Positions 1 through 8,486 of a stretch of DNA of 64,000 nucleotides are shown piece after piece. Source of the DNA: Cytobacillus oceanisediminis (GTDB lineage: Bacteria > Bacillota > Bacilli > Bacillales > Cytobacillaceae). The DNA is taken from the NCBI RefSeq assembly GCF_004366035.1, contig NZ_SOEE01000007.1, positions 186,001 to 250,000 of the forward strand, read 5' to 3'. Both the position numbers and the translations under genes were made by a program. The notes beneath the pieces are model-generated. The model saw nothing but the letters and a program-made list of their open reading frames with translations, made no database searches and was not told the DNA's origin. Numbering within the stretch: position 1 is the stretch's first letter; each line of letters starts with the position of its first letter.

Positions 1-1
1 T

Positions 2-553
2 GCTTCACTGCCTATCATGATTGCCTCTATCTTTCCTTTATTTTTAATAGGGGGAGGAGCTGCCAAGCTGAAATGGCTGGAAGAACCGGAAAAAAACAGG
101 GCATTCTTCACGAAAATTATGCTGGTCTCTTTGGCTGCAGGGGTATTGTTCAAATTGCTGCCTTACTTGTTGGAAAGCAATCTGGGACTGGATTACGTGC
201 AGGATATATTTGGAGGTCCGCTGCTTGCTATTGCTTATGGTTTAGGAATAGCAGTAATGATAAAAAATGGCCAGGGACCTGGATTCCTGCTGCCGCTCTC
301 ATATGTTGGGAAACTTTCGCTCTCAAATTATCTTTTCCAGTCCATTATCTCGACTTTTATATTTTATAGTTATGGATTAGGTTTCTATGGAAAGGTATCT
401 GCTTTTTGGGGGACTCTTCTGGTTATTTTCATTTTCGCTTTTCAGGTTATAATCAGCCGCTTCTGGACTGCCCGCTATTATTATGGACCGGTTGAATGGC
501 TCTGGAGGAGCTTCACCTATTTCAAAATCCCTAATTGGAAGAGAAAGGGTTAA
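2..553 (+). CDS. DUF418 family membrane protein, 3' part only
   Basis: The reading frame is open from the window edge, so this is the carboxy-terminal 183 residues of a larger protein whose start lies upstream. Several hydrophobic helices are visible, and the end carries the pattern GPVEWLWRSFTY, which is characteristic of the DUF418 (YeiB-like) domain of polytopic membrane proteins. The function of this family is not established. The stop is followed by an AT-rich gap of about 85 bp before yisK. The family call rests on the C-terminal motif and on membrane topology alone. Confidence 0.75.
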   Translation, partial: ASLPIMIASIFPLFLIGGGAAKLKWLEEPEKNRAFFTKIMLVSLAAGVLFKLLPYLLESNLGLDYVQDIFGGPLLAIAYGLGIAVMIKNGQGPGFLLPLSYVGKLSLSNYLFQSIISTFIFYSYGLGFYGKVSAFWGTLLVIFIFAFQVIISRFWTARYYYGPVEWLWRSFTYFKIPNWKRKG

Positions 554-637
554 TATTTGGATTCATTTATAAATAGTCCAAAAATTTGAAAATTTATATT
601 ATACTAAAAAAGTGAATAATAAAATGAGGTGATGGGA

Positions 638-1546
638 ATGAAGTTTGTTACTTTTAAGGATAGCAGCGGAAGTGTGGCAGGTTTATTGGACGACACCGGC
701 ACAAAGGTTGTTCCGCTAAATGCAGCTTTAGAAAAAATGGAAGGCAAAAGTGATTTGCCAGCGACTTTGAAGGAATGTATTGCCTTAGGAGATAAGTTCA
801 TTGAGAAGGTACATAGTTTAAAAGACTGGCTAAGCAGCAATCCTGGCAGGGAAGAACTCTTTCGGCCGCTCGCTTCTGTCGCATTGGAAGCCCCGATTCC
901 CCGTCCCGATAAGAATATCTTTTGTGTAGGCAAGAATTATGCCGAGCATGCAATTGAGATGGGAAGCAAAGAAGACATTCCTGAGCACATAATGGTCTTT
1001 ACAAAATCTCCAACAACGGTAATTGGCCATAATGAAACGGTATTAAATCATCATAATGTTACAGCAGAGCTGGATTATGAAGGAGAGCTTGCCGTTGTAA
1101 TCGGAAAAAAAGGACGGGCTATCCCAAAAGAAGAAGCATTCGAACACATCTTTGGCTATACGATTATTAATGATGTGACAGCAAGGGATCTGCAGGCACG
1201 CCATAAGCAATTTTTTATCGGTAAAAGCCTGGATGCCACATGCCCGATGGGTCCTTGGATCGTCCATTCAACTGCTGTTGAAAACCCGAATCAGCTTGAT
1301 ATTCAAACAAAGGTAAACGGAGAATTGAGACAAAGTTCAAATACTGAAAACTTTATCTTTCCAATCGAAGAAATCATCTCGGTCCTGTCAAAAGGCATGA
1401 CCCTTGAACCAGGAGATATTATTGCTACTGGAACTCCTGCAGGTGTAGGCAAAGGCTTTAAGCCTCCACGCTTTCTTCACCCGGGAGATAAAGTGGAAAT
1501 TACAATTGAAAAAATAGGAACTCTAACAAATTTTATAGAAAAATAA
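638..1546 (+). CDS. yisK: YisK-type fumarylacetoacetate hydrolase family protein
   Basis: This 302-residue protein belongs to the fumarylacetoacetate hydrolase superfamily. The C-terminal two thirds holds the fold, with the metal-site pattern LDYEGELAVVIGK, the stretch RHKQFFIGKSLD and the usual ending motif GDIIATGTPAGVGKGF. The B. subtilis homologue YisK has oxaloacetate decarboxylase activity and associates with the MreB-like protein Mbl (established for the family). The ATG at 638 is chosen because GAGGTGAT lies 6-12 bases before it; a GTG nine bases earlier would overlap that ribosome site. It is followed by a hairpin and then yisL, the same order as in B. subtilis. Confidence 0.9.
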   Translation: MKFVTFKDSSGSVAGLLDDTGTKVVPLNAALEKMEGKSDLPATLKECIALGDKFIEKVHSLKDWLSSNPGREELFRPLASVALEAPIPRPDKNIFCVGKNYAEHAIEMGSKEDIPEHIMVFTKSPTTVIGHNETVLNHHNVTAELDYEGELAVVIGKKGRAIPKEEAFEHIFGYTIINDVTARDLQARHKQFFIGKSLDATCPMGPWIVHSTAVENPNQLDIQTKVNGELRQSSNTENFIFPIEEIISVLSKGMTLEPGDIIATGTPAGVGKGFKPPRFLHPGDKVEITIEKIGTLTNFIEK

Positions 1547-1551
1547 AAAGG

Positions 1552-1577
1552 TGGCCTGTGTACAAAATCACAGGCCA
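1552..1577 (+). terminator. Hairpin after yisK
   Basis: Perfect 9-bp inverted repeat (TGGCCTGTG and CACAGGCCA) with an 8-base loop, immediately after the yisK stop. There is no clean T run behind it, so it may be a weak terminator or a 3'-end stabiliser. Confidence 0.6.
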
Positions 1578-1741
1578 TTACGTATTAATTTATATCTTAA
1601 GAGTGTCAATGAGAAATATCACATATTGCCTTAAATAGTTCACAAAGTTGTCCTTAAATGATCTTTGCAGCACCATAATTTTAGGTTTTTCTATGCCAAT
1701 ATGGTATGATGGTATCGAATTTTACAATAGGAGGCACTGGA

Positions 1742-2098
1742 ATGATACATGCCCATATAACAACTTGGTTTTTGGCACTAGTTTTATTTATTATTGCGCT
1801 TATGATGCATAAAAGCGGCAAGCAAAAAGGTTTAAAAGTCGTTCACATGATCTTGAGACTGTTCTATTTGCTGATTATTGGAACTGGGGTTTGGATTTTA
1901 AGCAGCCTTAACAGCATCGACCTTCTTTATGTGCTGAAGTCCCTGGTAGGCATTTGGGTAATAGCTATGTTTGAAATGATTATTATCCGCACTGTTAAAG
2001 GGAAAAAGACATCTGTTTTATGGGGACAGTTTGTTGTTGCTTTAATTCTGGTTTTATATTTAGGCTTTGTTAAATTGCCATTAACATTTATGACGTAA
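1742..2098 (+). CDS. yisL: YisL (DUF1516) membrane protein
   Basis: A 118-residue integral membrane protein with four predicted hydrophobic helices and a short basic loop (HKSGKQKGLK) after the first. Length, composition and position directly after yisK match YisL/DUF1516 of Bacillus, a family of unknown function. The start at 1742 (MIHAHITTW) is preceded by AGGAGG seven bases away, whereas a longer open frame from 1706 has no ribosome site. A strong terminator follows. Function cannot be stated. Confidence 0.85.
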   Translation: MIHAHITTWFLALVLFIIALMMHKSGKQKGLKVVHMILRLFYLLIIGTGVWILSSLNSIDLLYVLKSLVGIWVIAMFEMIIIRTVKGKKTSVLWGQFVVALILVLYLGFVKLPLTFMT

Positions 2099-2116
2099 AT
2101 AAGGATATTTTTTGAG

Positions 2117-2140
2117 AAGCTGCCAAAAAGGCAGCTTTTT
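2117..2140 (+). terminator. Terminator after yisL
   Basis: Stem AAGCTGCC / GGCAGCTT with a loop of five bases, followed by a T run: a typical intrinsic terminator 18 bases after the yisL stop. Confidence 0.85.
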
Positions 2141-2299
2141 CTAATTTTGTCATATCATGACTTCATTAAATATGGTAATTTAAAAATATAACTAACTTTA
2201 TAATAAAAATTAGAAATGGGAGTTTCAGCTGTATAAAGGGCGTTCCTTTAGCGGGTAACTGGCATTATTCTAATGATCTTACTGTGATGGTGGGTTTTT

Positions 2300-5215
2300 A
2301 TGGCAAAGACGATTTCATGTTTATATAAGAATACTAGCCAGCTGAATAGATTTATAGACTTAAACGAATTAGATGAATATCCTAATTTACTAGTGCAGGT
2401 TTTTACAGGAAACCCTGAAAGTCTAAATATCGTGAAGCTTCAAAAAGAACTGGCAGACAAGCTTCCATTTGCACAAATAGCAGGCTGTTCGACTTCTGGT
2501 GAAATTTATGAAGGCCGGATTACGGAAAAACAAACAGTGATCTGCTTTACTGTCTTTGAAAAAACAGAATTAAAATCTTTCCTGTTCAATAGGACTGATT
2601 TTAAGAATAGTTATGAAATGGGCAAGACCTTAGCACGGGAACTTGCTATCTTCAATACAGAGGCTGTAATTATTTTCCCTGCTGGATATGATGTAGATTC
2701 CACTGCCTTGCTGGAGGGGATTAATGAAATCCATCCGGATGTAGTAATCTCAGGGGGCCTTGCGGGAGATAATGGTTTATTTCAGGAGGGCTTTGCTTTT
2801 TCTCAGGATGGAATCACCAGCGATGGGCTTGCAGCAGTTGCCCTTCAAAGCGGCCATCTTTCAGTCCGTTCGTTTGCAAATTATCAGTGGCAGGAGATTG
2901 GAAAAAGCTTTACTGTTACAAAGGCCGAAGGATCTATCATCTATTCCTTAGATCATAAGAAGCCCTTAAATATTCTAAAGCATTATTTGGGTGAGGCTTT
3001 TATTAAGGATTTGCCGGAATCAGGTACTGAATTCCCTTTCCTGTTAAAGTACCGCGGGGAAAAAGTTTCTGTTTTTATTATAAAACCACTCGGAAATGGT
3101 GCTATTAAAGTAAACAGGAAGGTTGAAGAAGGAGACACACTCACGTTTGCTTATGCAAATCTGGAAGACATCATTGAACGGTCTTTACAGGAATTAGAAG
3201 AGCTTGACAAGCTAGCTCCTGAAAGCATATTTATATACAATTGTATGGCCCGAAAACAGTTTGCTAGAGATTTTACGGAAAAAGAACTGGAAATGTTCCA
3301 GGGGATTGCCCCGGCGAGCGGGTTCTTTTCTTACGGGGAATTTTCTTTCCGAAAAGGCGGAGTTCCGCAGATGGTCGGACATTCTCTTACATATCTTGCT
3401 CTATCAGAAAATATTGCTGAATCAAAAAAGAATCGGCCAAAATTATATTCTTATGAAAAGACGGCCCAATTTAAAACGATTACTTCATTGACTCATTTAA
3501 TGCATGCTTCTCAGGATGATATTAATGCATTAAACAGCAGTTTGAAAATGTCTGAACAATATTATAAATCACTGTTTGATAATAATGCAGATTTTGTTTA
3601 CTCAACCGATTTGAAGGGGAATTTCACAAGTATTAACCCTGCATTCGAGAAAACTTTTGGGTTCAGACGGGATGAAATAATCGGAAAAACTGCCCTTTCA
3701 TATGTGCGTGATGCGGATGTGCAAAGGGTCAGAATGCATTTTTACCGGGCGTTAAGAGGGAAAGAGCAATATTATAACGTTTATATCAATACAAAATCTG
3801 GCGAAACTAATCTTTTTCAGCTGAAAAATATTCCAATTACTGTTAATGGGGAATGTGTAGGTATTTATGGAATTGGCAGAAATATTACAGAACAGAAAAA
3901 GATTCAAGAGAAGATAACAGAACTGGCTTTTTTTGACCGGGATACCGGGCTGCCAAATAGAATGAAGTTTACAGAACAATTGGAAATGGAATTAAAGAGA
4001 GCCAGAAAAAAACAGAAGAAAATTGCCGTTCTCTCTATTGATATCGACCGCTTTAAAATCATAAATGACAGTCTGGGGCACTTTGCTGGGGATATGGTGT
4101 TAAAGGAAATTTCCGAAAGAATAGAAAGGGTTTTGCCGTCGGGTTCTTATTTGGGAAGATTCAGCGGTGATAAGTTTACTTTGGTATTATCAAGGGAAGC
4201 AACTATCGAGAAGGTAATGAATGTCTCCAAAAAGATATTAGAGGAAATATCCCATCCTATATCTCAGTCGAATCAGGAGTTCATTGTCACTGCCAGCATT
4301 GGTGCGAGCCTGCATCCAGATGATGGGTCCGATGAGCATTTGCTGCTGAAAAATGCGGATATTGCTACGAATCGTTCCAAGCAGCAAGGAGGAAACAGGG
4401 TTACCTTTTTCTCGATGGAAATGAATCAGCAGGCAATGGTCAGACTTGAGCTTGAAAGCTACTTAAGAAAAGCTTTGCAGAAAAATGAATTTTATCTATG
4501 CTATCAGCCATTAATTGATCTCGAAACAGGCAATTTATACGGAAGCGAAGCCCTGATACGCTGGAATCATCCAAAACTTGGCCTTGTTTCACCCGGTGAT
4601 TTTATTCCTCTTGCAGAAGAGACAGGTCTCATTAAGGATATCGGCGGCTGGGTATTGAGGTCGGCTTGTAAGCAGAATAAACGGTGGCAAATGCTTGGCT
4701 ACAAATCACTTTCCATCTCTGTGAATGTATCCGCCTATCAATTCCAGCAGCCAGGATTTCTTAAAGAAGTGAAGATGGCATTGGAACTTTCCGGTATGGA
4801 GCCGAAATATTTAACATTGGAGCTGACGGAGAGCACGATGCTGAGAAATGTTGAGTACAGTATACAAGTCATGCAGTCGCTGCAGGAAATAGGAGTCAAA
4901 GTATCAATTGATGATTTTGGCACAGGTTATTCTTCCCTAAGTTATTTAAAGGACCTTCCAATCAACACATTAAAGATCGATCGGTCGTTTATTAATAATC
5001 TGCGATTAAACACATCCGATGTTGCCATTGTAAAAGCCATCATCACCATGGGACACGGGCTTGCCGTTAAAGTCGTGGCAGAAGGTGTGGAAACAAAGGA
5101 GCAGATTGAGCTGTTAAAGGAATTAAAATGCCATTATGCACAAGGCTTCTATATTCATAAGCCGCTTATGACCAGTGAGTTTGAGGAAGGGTTATCACAG
5201 TTTAACGGGCAGTAA
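2300..5215 (+). CDS. FIST-PAS-GGDEF-EAL cyclic-di-GMP signalling protein
   Basis: This 971-residue soluble protein combines an N-terminal FIST sensor (about residues 1-370, FIST_N then FIST_C), a PAS domain (about 415-535, ending GIYGIGRNITEQKK), a GGDEF domain (about 540-700) and an EAL domain (about 715-960). The GGDEF signature is degenerate (SGDKF near residue 624), so cyclase activity is doubtful. The EAL domain keeps EAL (SEALIRW, near 750), ELTEST and DDFGTGYSSL, the residues used for metal binding and cyclic-di-GMP hydrolysis. The protein therefore probably acts as a phosphodiesterase tuned by a ligand of the FIST or PAS part; that is inference. It has no transmembrane segment and is transcribed alone. 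The ribosome site (GGTGGG) is modest. Confidence 0.9.
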   Translation: MAKTISCLYKNTSQLNRFIDLNELDEYPNLLVQVFTGNPESLNIVKLQKELADKLPFAQIAGCSTSGEIYEGRITEKQTVICFTVFEKTELKSFLFNRTDFKNSYEMGKTLARELAIFNTEAVIIFPAGYDVDSTALLEGINEIHPDVVISGGLAGDNGLFQEGFAFSQDGITSDGLAAVALQSGHLSVRSFANYQWQEIGKSFTVTKAEGSIIYSLDHKKPLNILKHYLGEAFIKDLPESGTEFPFLLKYRGEKVSVFIIKPLGNGAIKVNRKVEEGDTLTFAYANLEDIIERSLQELEELDKLAPESIFIYNCMARKQFARDFTEKELEMFQGIAPASGFFSYGEFSFRKGGVPQMVGHSLTYLALSENIAESKKNRPKLYSYEKTAQFKTITSLTHLMHASQDDINALNSSLKMSEQYYKSLFDNNADFVYSTDLKGNFTSINPAFEKTFGFRRDEIIGKTALSYVRDADVQRVRMHFYRALRGKEQYYNVYINTKSGETNLFQLKNIPITVNGECVGIYGIGRNITEQKKIQEKITELAFFDRDTGLPNRMKFTEQLEMELKRARKKQKKIAVLSIDIDRFKIINDSLGHFAGDMVLKEISERIERVLPSGSYLGRFSGDKFTLVLSREATIEKVMNVSKKILEEISHPISQSNQEFIVTASIGASLHPDDGSDEHLLLKNADIATNRSKQQGGNRVTFFSMEMNQQAMVRLELESYLRKALQKNEFYLCYQPLIDLETGNLYGSEALIRWNHPKLGLVSPGDFIPLAEETGLIKDIGGWVLRSACKQNKRWQMLGYKSLSISVNVSAYQFQQPGFLKEVKMALELSGMEPKYLTLELTESTMLRNVEYSIQVMQSLQEIGVKVSIDDFGTGYSSLSYLKDLPINTLKIDRSFINNLRLNTSDVAIVKAIITMGHGLAVKVVAEGVETKEQIELLKELKCHYAQGFYIHKPLMTSEFEEGLSQFNGQ

Positions 5216-5377
5216 GAGCCTCCACCTTCAGTTCTCGGAGGAATCAAAAAAGGATAAGTGCGTGTCAAACTGGCCGTAAAAGCCCAAAAAAAGAACAAAG
5301 ACTAAGTACGCCACATCCTATGGGCATCAATTAATAATCAATGGGGAAATCGCCCCATTGATTGAAATTTCACTTTA
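5216..5377. repeat. R2 dispersed repeat, copy A (internally shortened)
   Basis: First of three related intergenic repeats in the window (others at 18590-18722 and 23141-23396). Shared landmarks are GAGGAATCA, a GCCGTAAAAGCC-like block, AAGACTAAGTACGCCACATCCT-like sequence (also in copy B), TTAATAATCA, and a terminal hairpin followed by GATTGAAATTTCACTTTA. Here the hairpin is CAATGGGG / CCCCATTG (5339-5346 and 5353-5360). It lies between the stop of the cyclic-di-GMP gene and its terminator, so it is probably transcribed as 3' UTR. Confidence 0.75.
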
Positions 5378-5413
5378 TCTAAATATGCCCAAATGCACAG
5401 TTAGCAAAAAGAA

Positions 5414-5453
5414 ACAGCAGCACTGCCATTAAAGGCAGGCTGCTGTTTTTTTT
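5414..5453 (+). terminator. Terminator for the cyclic-di-GMP gene
   Basis: Long stem ACAGCAGC-A-CTGCC / GGCAGGCTGCTGT with one bulged A, then eight T. It sits 200 bp after the stop at 5215, downstream of repeat R2 copy A. Confidence 0.85.
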
Positions 5454-5480
5454 ACAAAAAAGGATAAGATTTTGAACGTA

Positions 5481-5753
5481 GATAATTGTCTAGCTCCAGC
5501 GCCTATCCCCTCGAGGTCACAAGCCGTTTCCTTTTAGAAGGAAGAACGCCTTCTTACAGGAACCGTCTTATGCCTGTCGTCCCTGGGTAGCCACCTCCAC
5601 ATTTCGGGCAAGCCTCCCAAAAAGTGAAAGAACGCCTTTCTGAGAGGCTCTTCTTGTGCTTGATGCCCCCAGGGTGGGGGTAATGCAGACGTTGCCACAG
5701 GACGTGGCGTTCTTAGTCTGCATTACTTCGTGGTCAAGGAGCTTCCGCTATTT
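5481..5753. repeat. R1 dispersed repeat, long copy
   Basis: A 270-bp non-coding segment filling the gap before yisN. It starts GATAATTGTCTAGCTCCAG and ends CAAGGAGCTTCCGCTATTT. Inside are several short inverted repeats, for example around TTCCTTTTAGAAGGAA and the block TGCCACAGGACGTGGCG. The same ends recur in a minimal form at 13401-13461, and the inner block recurs at 8357-8486. Sequences beginning TGTCTAGCTCCAGCGCCT are, from memory, frequent intergenic repeats in Bacillus-like genomes. No protein is encoded. Confidence 0.7.
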
Positions 5754-6317
5754 TTATGAAGAAATTTTTTCAATAACCATCCTTTTTCCGCTGTTTAAGG
5801 TAAATTCAAACCGGTCACTCATTTTTTCATAATAGCAAAAATGGTGCTGCACATTGCAAATATGATCCTGATTATCAAAAACGATAAAATTCACACCGCT
5901 TTTTCTGTCTTTATCATTGAAAAATGCCAGCTGATTATAGCAATAAATACAGTCATAAACTGAAAATTGCATGGAATTTAAAGTAGCTACGAACTGGTAA
6001 AAGGCATCATCATTCATTTCCTCCAGTAATCTCTCAAGGGAGAAAACCAGATGTTTTCGGATGCGGATCGAGTCCTGATTCTTTAAGTGGAATATTTCAT
6101 CATCAAAGGTCACTTTGCCATCCTCGAATAAAATGCCTTTCTTCCACCGTTTAAAATGAAATACTTCCATTTCCTGATGGAGGAATTCATCCAATAATGA
6201 TGCTTCATCTGTTTCATGGTCGAAAAAAACCCATTGTTCATTAATATACTCTACAGTGCCTTCTGTAAAAGCACGGGATTGATATTCAATAAGCTTTGTT
6301 CGCTGCTGTCTATTCAT
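5754..6317 (-). CDS. yisN: YisN-like protein (DUF2777 type)
   Basis: A 187-residue, acidic, soluble protein with no signal peptide or membrane segment. A pair of cysteines occurs in the pattern YDCIYCYNQLAFF near residue 120. I assign it to the YisN/DUF2777 group mainly from its place and orientation (reverse strand between yisL and asnO, as in B. subtilis), its size and its overall look. The function is unknown. GGAGG lies seven bases before the ATG on the reverse strand. Its promoter region is shared with asnO, which runs the other way. Confidence 0.6.
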   Translation of the reverse strand: MNRQQRTKLIEYQSRAFTEGTVEYINEQWVFFDHETDEASLLDEFLHQEMEVFHFKRWKKGILFEDGKVTFDDEIFHLKNQDSIRIRKHLVFSLERLLEEMNDDAFYQFVATLNSMQFSVYDCIYCYNQLAFFNDKDRKSGVNFIVFDNQDHICNVQHHFCYYEKMSDRFEFTLNSGKRMVIEKISS

Positions 6318-6413
6318 ATAAAACCTCCATTAACTTCCTCAACTTCTTTTTAGACAGTTTTGGCGATTTTTATAACCGCTTGTTGTGGACAATTAACTTT
6401 TTTCTAGGCTGTG

Positions 6414-6421
6414 CATACAAT
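6414..6421 (+). promoter_or_regulatory. Candidate sigma-E -10 element for asnO
   Basis: CATACAAT matches the sigma-E -10 consensus CATACANT, 52 bases before the asnO start. The -35 region (around CAATTAA, about 16 bases upstream) is only a partial match. asnO of B. subtilis is a sporulation gene read by sigma-E, which supports the call. Confidence 0.45.
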
Positions 6422-6473
6422 AGCATCATGAAAAATGTGCCCATGCGATTCCGCTTTGAGAGGATGATGTAAA

Positions 6474-8321
6474 GTGTGTGGAATTACCGGCTGGATTGAT
6501 TTCCAAAAGGATTTGAGAAAAGAAACGGCAGCAATTGGCAAAATGGTGGATACGCTGGCAAAGCGGGGTCCAGATGAAACAAACATATGGACAGATGTGC
6601 ATGCTGGATTCGGCCATAAAAGGTTAATTGTTGTAGACCCAGCAGGCGGAAAACAGCCAATGACTAGGGAAAAACATCAAAACCGCTATACTATTTGCTA
6701 TAATGGAGAGCTTTATAATACGGAGGATCTCCGTAAAGAACTCCTTATAAAAGGATATTCGTTTGATGGCCATTCTGACACTGAGGTTTTGCTGACTTCT
6801 TATATAGAATGGGGAGAAAATTGCCTTCAATTTTTGAATGGCATCTATGCCTTCGCTGTATGGGATGAAAAGAAAGAACAATTATTTATAGGCAGGGACC
6901 GTTTAGGGGTAAAACCTTTATTTTATAGAGAAACGAAGCAGGGCATTATATTCGGATCTGAATTGAAAGCTATTTTGGCCCATCCTGATGTTAAAGCTGA
7001 AATCGGCAGGGAAGGTCTGGCAGAAGTTTTTGGACTGGGGCCATCAAGATCTCCAGGGGCAGGAGTTTTCAGAGGTATTGATGAATTAAGGCCTGCACAT
7101 GCGCTGACCTTTTCGAAAAATGGACTGAAGGTTTGGCGTTATTGGAATGTGAAAAGTGCGCATCATGAGGATAATATAGAGGAAACTGCTGAACGAGTGA
7201 GAGAATTATTTACGGATGCTGTAACAAGGCAGCTGGTCTCGGATGTTCCGTTATGCACGTTTCTTTCCGGCGGTGTGGATTCGAGTGCGATTACAGCTAT
7301 TGCGGCAAAAGCTTACGAAAGAGATGGAAAGGGCCAGTTGAATACTTATTCGATAGATTATGAGGGAAATGAGGAGTTTTTCAAGGCAAATGAGTTTCAG
7401 CCCAATTCGGATGGAGCATTTATCCAAAAGATGTCCCAGTCCTTTAATACGAGACATAACAGCTGTATAATCACTCAGCAGCAGCTGGCAGAGAATTTAA
7501 TCGAATCAGTGCATGTAAGGGATCTTCCGGGCATGGCTGATGTCGATTCCTCCCTGCTATGGTTTTGCAGGGAAATAAAAAAGGATTTTGTTGTAAGCTT
7601 ATCAGGTGAATGCGCGGATGAAATATTTGGCGGCTATCCATGGTTCCACAGAGAGGAAGACTTAAAGCGTAAGGGCTTCCCATGGATGAGGTCGCTCGAA
7701 GCCAGACAGGGGCTATTGAAACAAGATTGGAGGAAGAAATTAAATATCCATGACTATGCCATGGAAAAATACCTTCAGGCAATCTCTGAAACACCTGCCT
7801 TAGATGGGGAGAGCAGGGAAGACGCGAGCAGGAGAGAACTTTTTTATATTAATATGATTTATTTTATGACGACCCTGTTAGACCGTAAAGACAGAATGAG
7901 TATGGGGGCGAGTCTTGAAGTCCGGGTGCCTTTTGCCGATCATCGATTGGTGGAATATGTATGGAATATTCCGTGGGAGATCAAAATGCATGGGAACCGC
8001 GAAAAAGGAATTCTGCGCAAAGCACTCGAAGGCATACTGCCGAAGGAGGTATTATACAGAAAGAAAAGTCCGTACCCCAAAACGCATAATCCGGAATATA
8101 CGGGTGCAGTCCAAAAGATGCTAACTGGATACCTGGAAGACCGGTCATCCGCTCTGTATGAATTCTTTGATTACAGCCAGCTGAAGAATATTATTGAATC
8201 GGGCGGTGACTCTTTCAAGGAACCATGGTTTGGGCAGCTCATGACTGGGCCTCAGCTATTAGCTCACCTTGCACAGATTCATATTTGGTTTAAAGACTAT
8301 AATATAAATATTGCTGAATGA
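6474..8321 (+). CDS. asnO: Asparagine synthase (glutamine-hydrolysing), AsnO type
   Basis: A 615-residue class B asparagine synthetase that converts aspartate, glutamine and ATP to asparagine. The N-terminal glutaminase domain begins MCGITGW, so Cys2 becomes the N-terminal nucleophile once Met is removed; RLGVKPLFY and the substrate pocket follow. The synthetase half holds the pyrophosphate loop SGGVDSS near residue 267 and SGECADEIFGGYPW. Length equals that of B. subtilis AsnO (614), the paralogue needed for sporulation. The start codon is GTG (6474), forced by the need for Cys2, with GAGAGG about ten bases upstream. It has its own promoter and terminator. Confidence 0.93.
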   Translation: MCGITGWIDFQKDLRKETAAIGKMVDTLAKRGPDETNIWTDVHAGFGHKRLIVVDPAGGKQPMTREKHQNRYTICYNGELYNTEDLRKELLIKGYSFDGHSDTEVLLTSYIEWGENCLQFLNGIYAFAVWDEKKEQLFIGRDRLGVKPLFYRETKQGIIFGSELKAILAHPDVKAEIGREGLAEVFGLGPSRSPGAGVFRGIDELRPAHALTFSKNGLKVWRYWNVKSAHHEDNIEETAERVRELFTDAVTRQLVSDVPLCTFLSGGVDSSAITAIAAKAYERDGKGQLNTYSIDYEGNEEFFKANEFQPNSDGAFIQKMSQSFNTRHNSCIITQQQLAENLIESVHVRDLPGMADVDSSLLWFCREIKKDFVVSLSGECADEIFGGYPWFHREEDLKRKGFPWMRSLEARQGLLKQDWRKKLNIHDYAMEKYLQAISETPALDGESREDASRRELFYINMIYFMTTLLDRKDRMSMGASLEVRVPFADHRLVEYVWNIPWEIKMHGNREKGILRKALEGILPKEVLYRKKSPYPKTHNPEYTGAVQKMLTGYLEDRSSALYEFFDYSQLKNIIESGGDSFKEPWFGQLMTGPQLLAHLAQIHIWFKDYNINIAE

Positions 8322-8327
8322 AAAAAC

Positions 8328-8352
8328 AGCGGCAGTCTAACTGCCGCTTTCA
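8328..8352 (+). terminator. Terminator after asnO
   Basis: Perfect stem AGCGGCAG / CTGCCGCT with a five-base loop, preceded by an A run and followed by a short T-rich stretch; it lies six bases after the stop. Confidence 0.75.
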
Positions 8353-8356
8353 TTAT

Positions 8357-8486
8357 GGGAGCCATGCAGACTCTGCGACAAGGAAAGCTGCGGCAGCGAT
8401 ACATCGCACGACCGAAAGCTTGTAGCTTTTGGGAGGACGCGGCGTTCTGCATTCCTCAGCGAGGGAGGAGCTTCTGCTTTTCTTAT
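8357..8486. repeat. R1 dispersed repeat, partial copy
   Basis: Shares with the long copy (5481-5753) the inner block of the type TGCAGACNNTGCNACAGG ... GGACGCGGCGTTCTGCATT and the right end GAGGAGCTTCTGCTTTT. The left end (CTAGCTCCAG...) is missing, so this is a truncated derivative. It fills the space between asnO and the convergent MATE gene. Confidence 0.6.

Noticed and set aside
6318-6473. T-box leader before asnO
   Set aside because: The gap is too short for a T-box, and no TGGNACCGCG-like sequence or specifier stem is seen.
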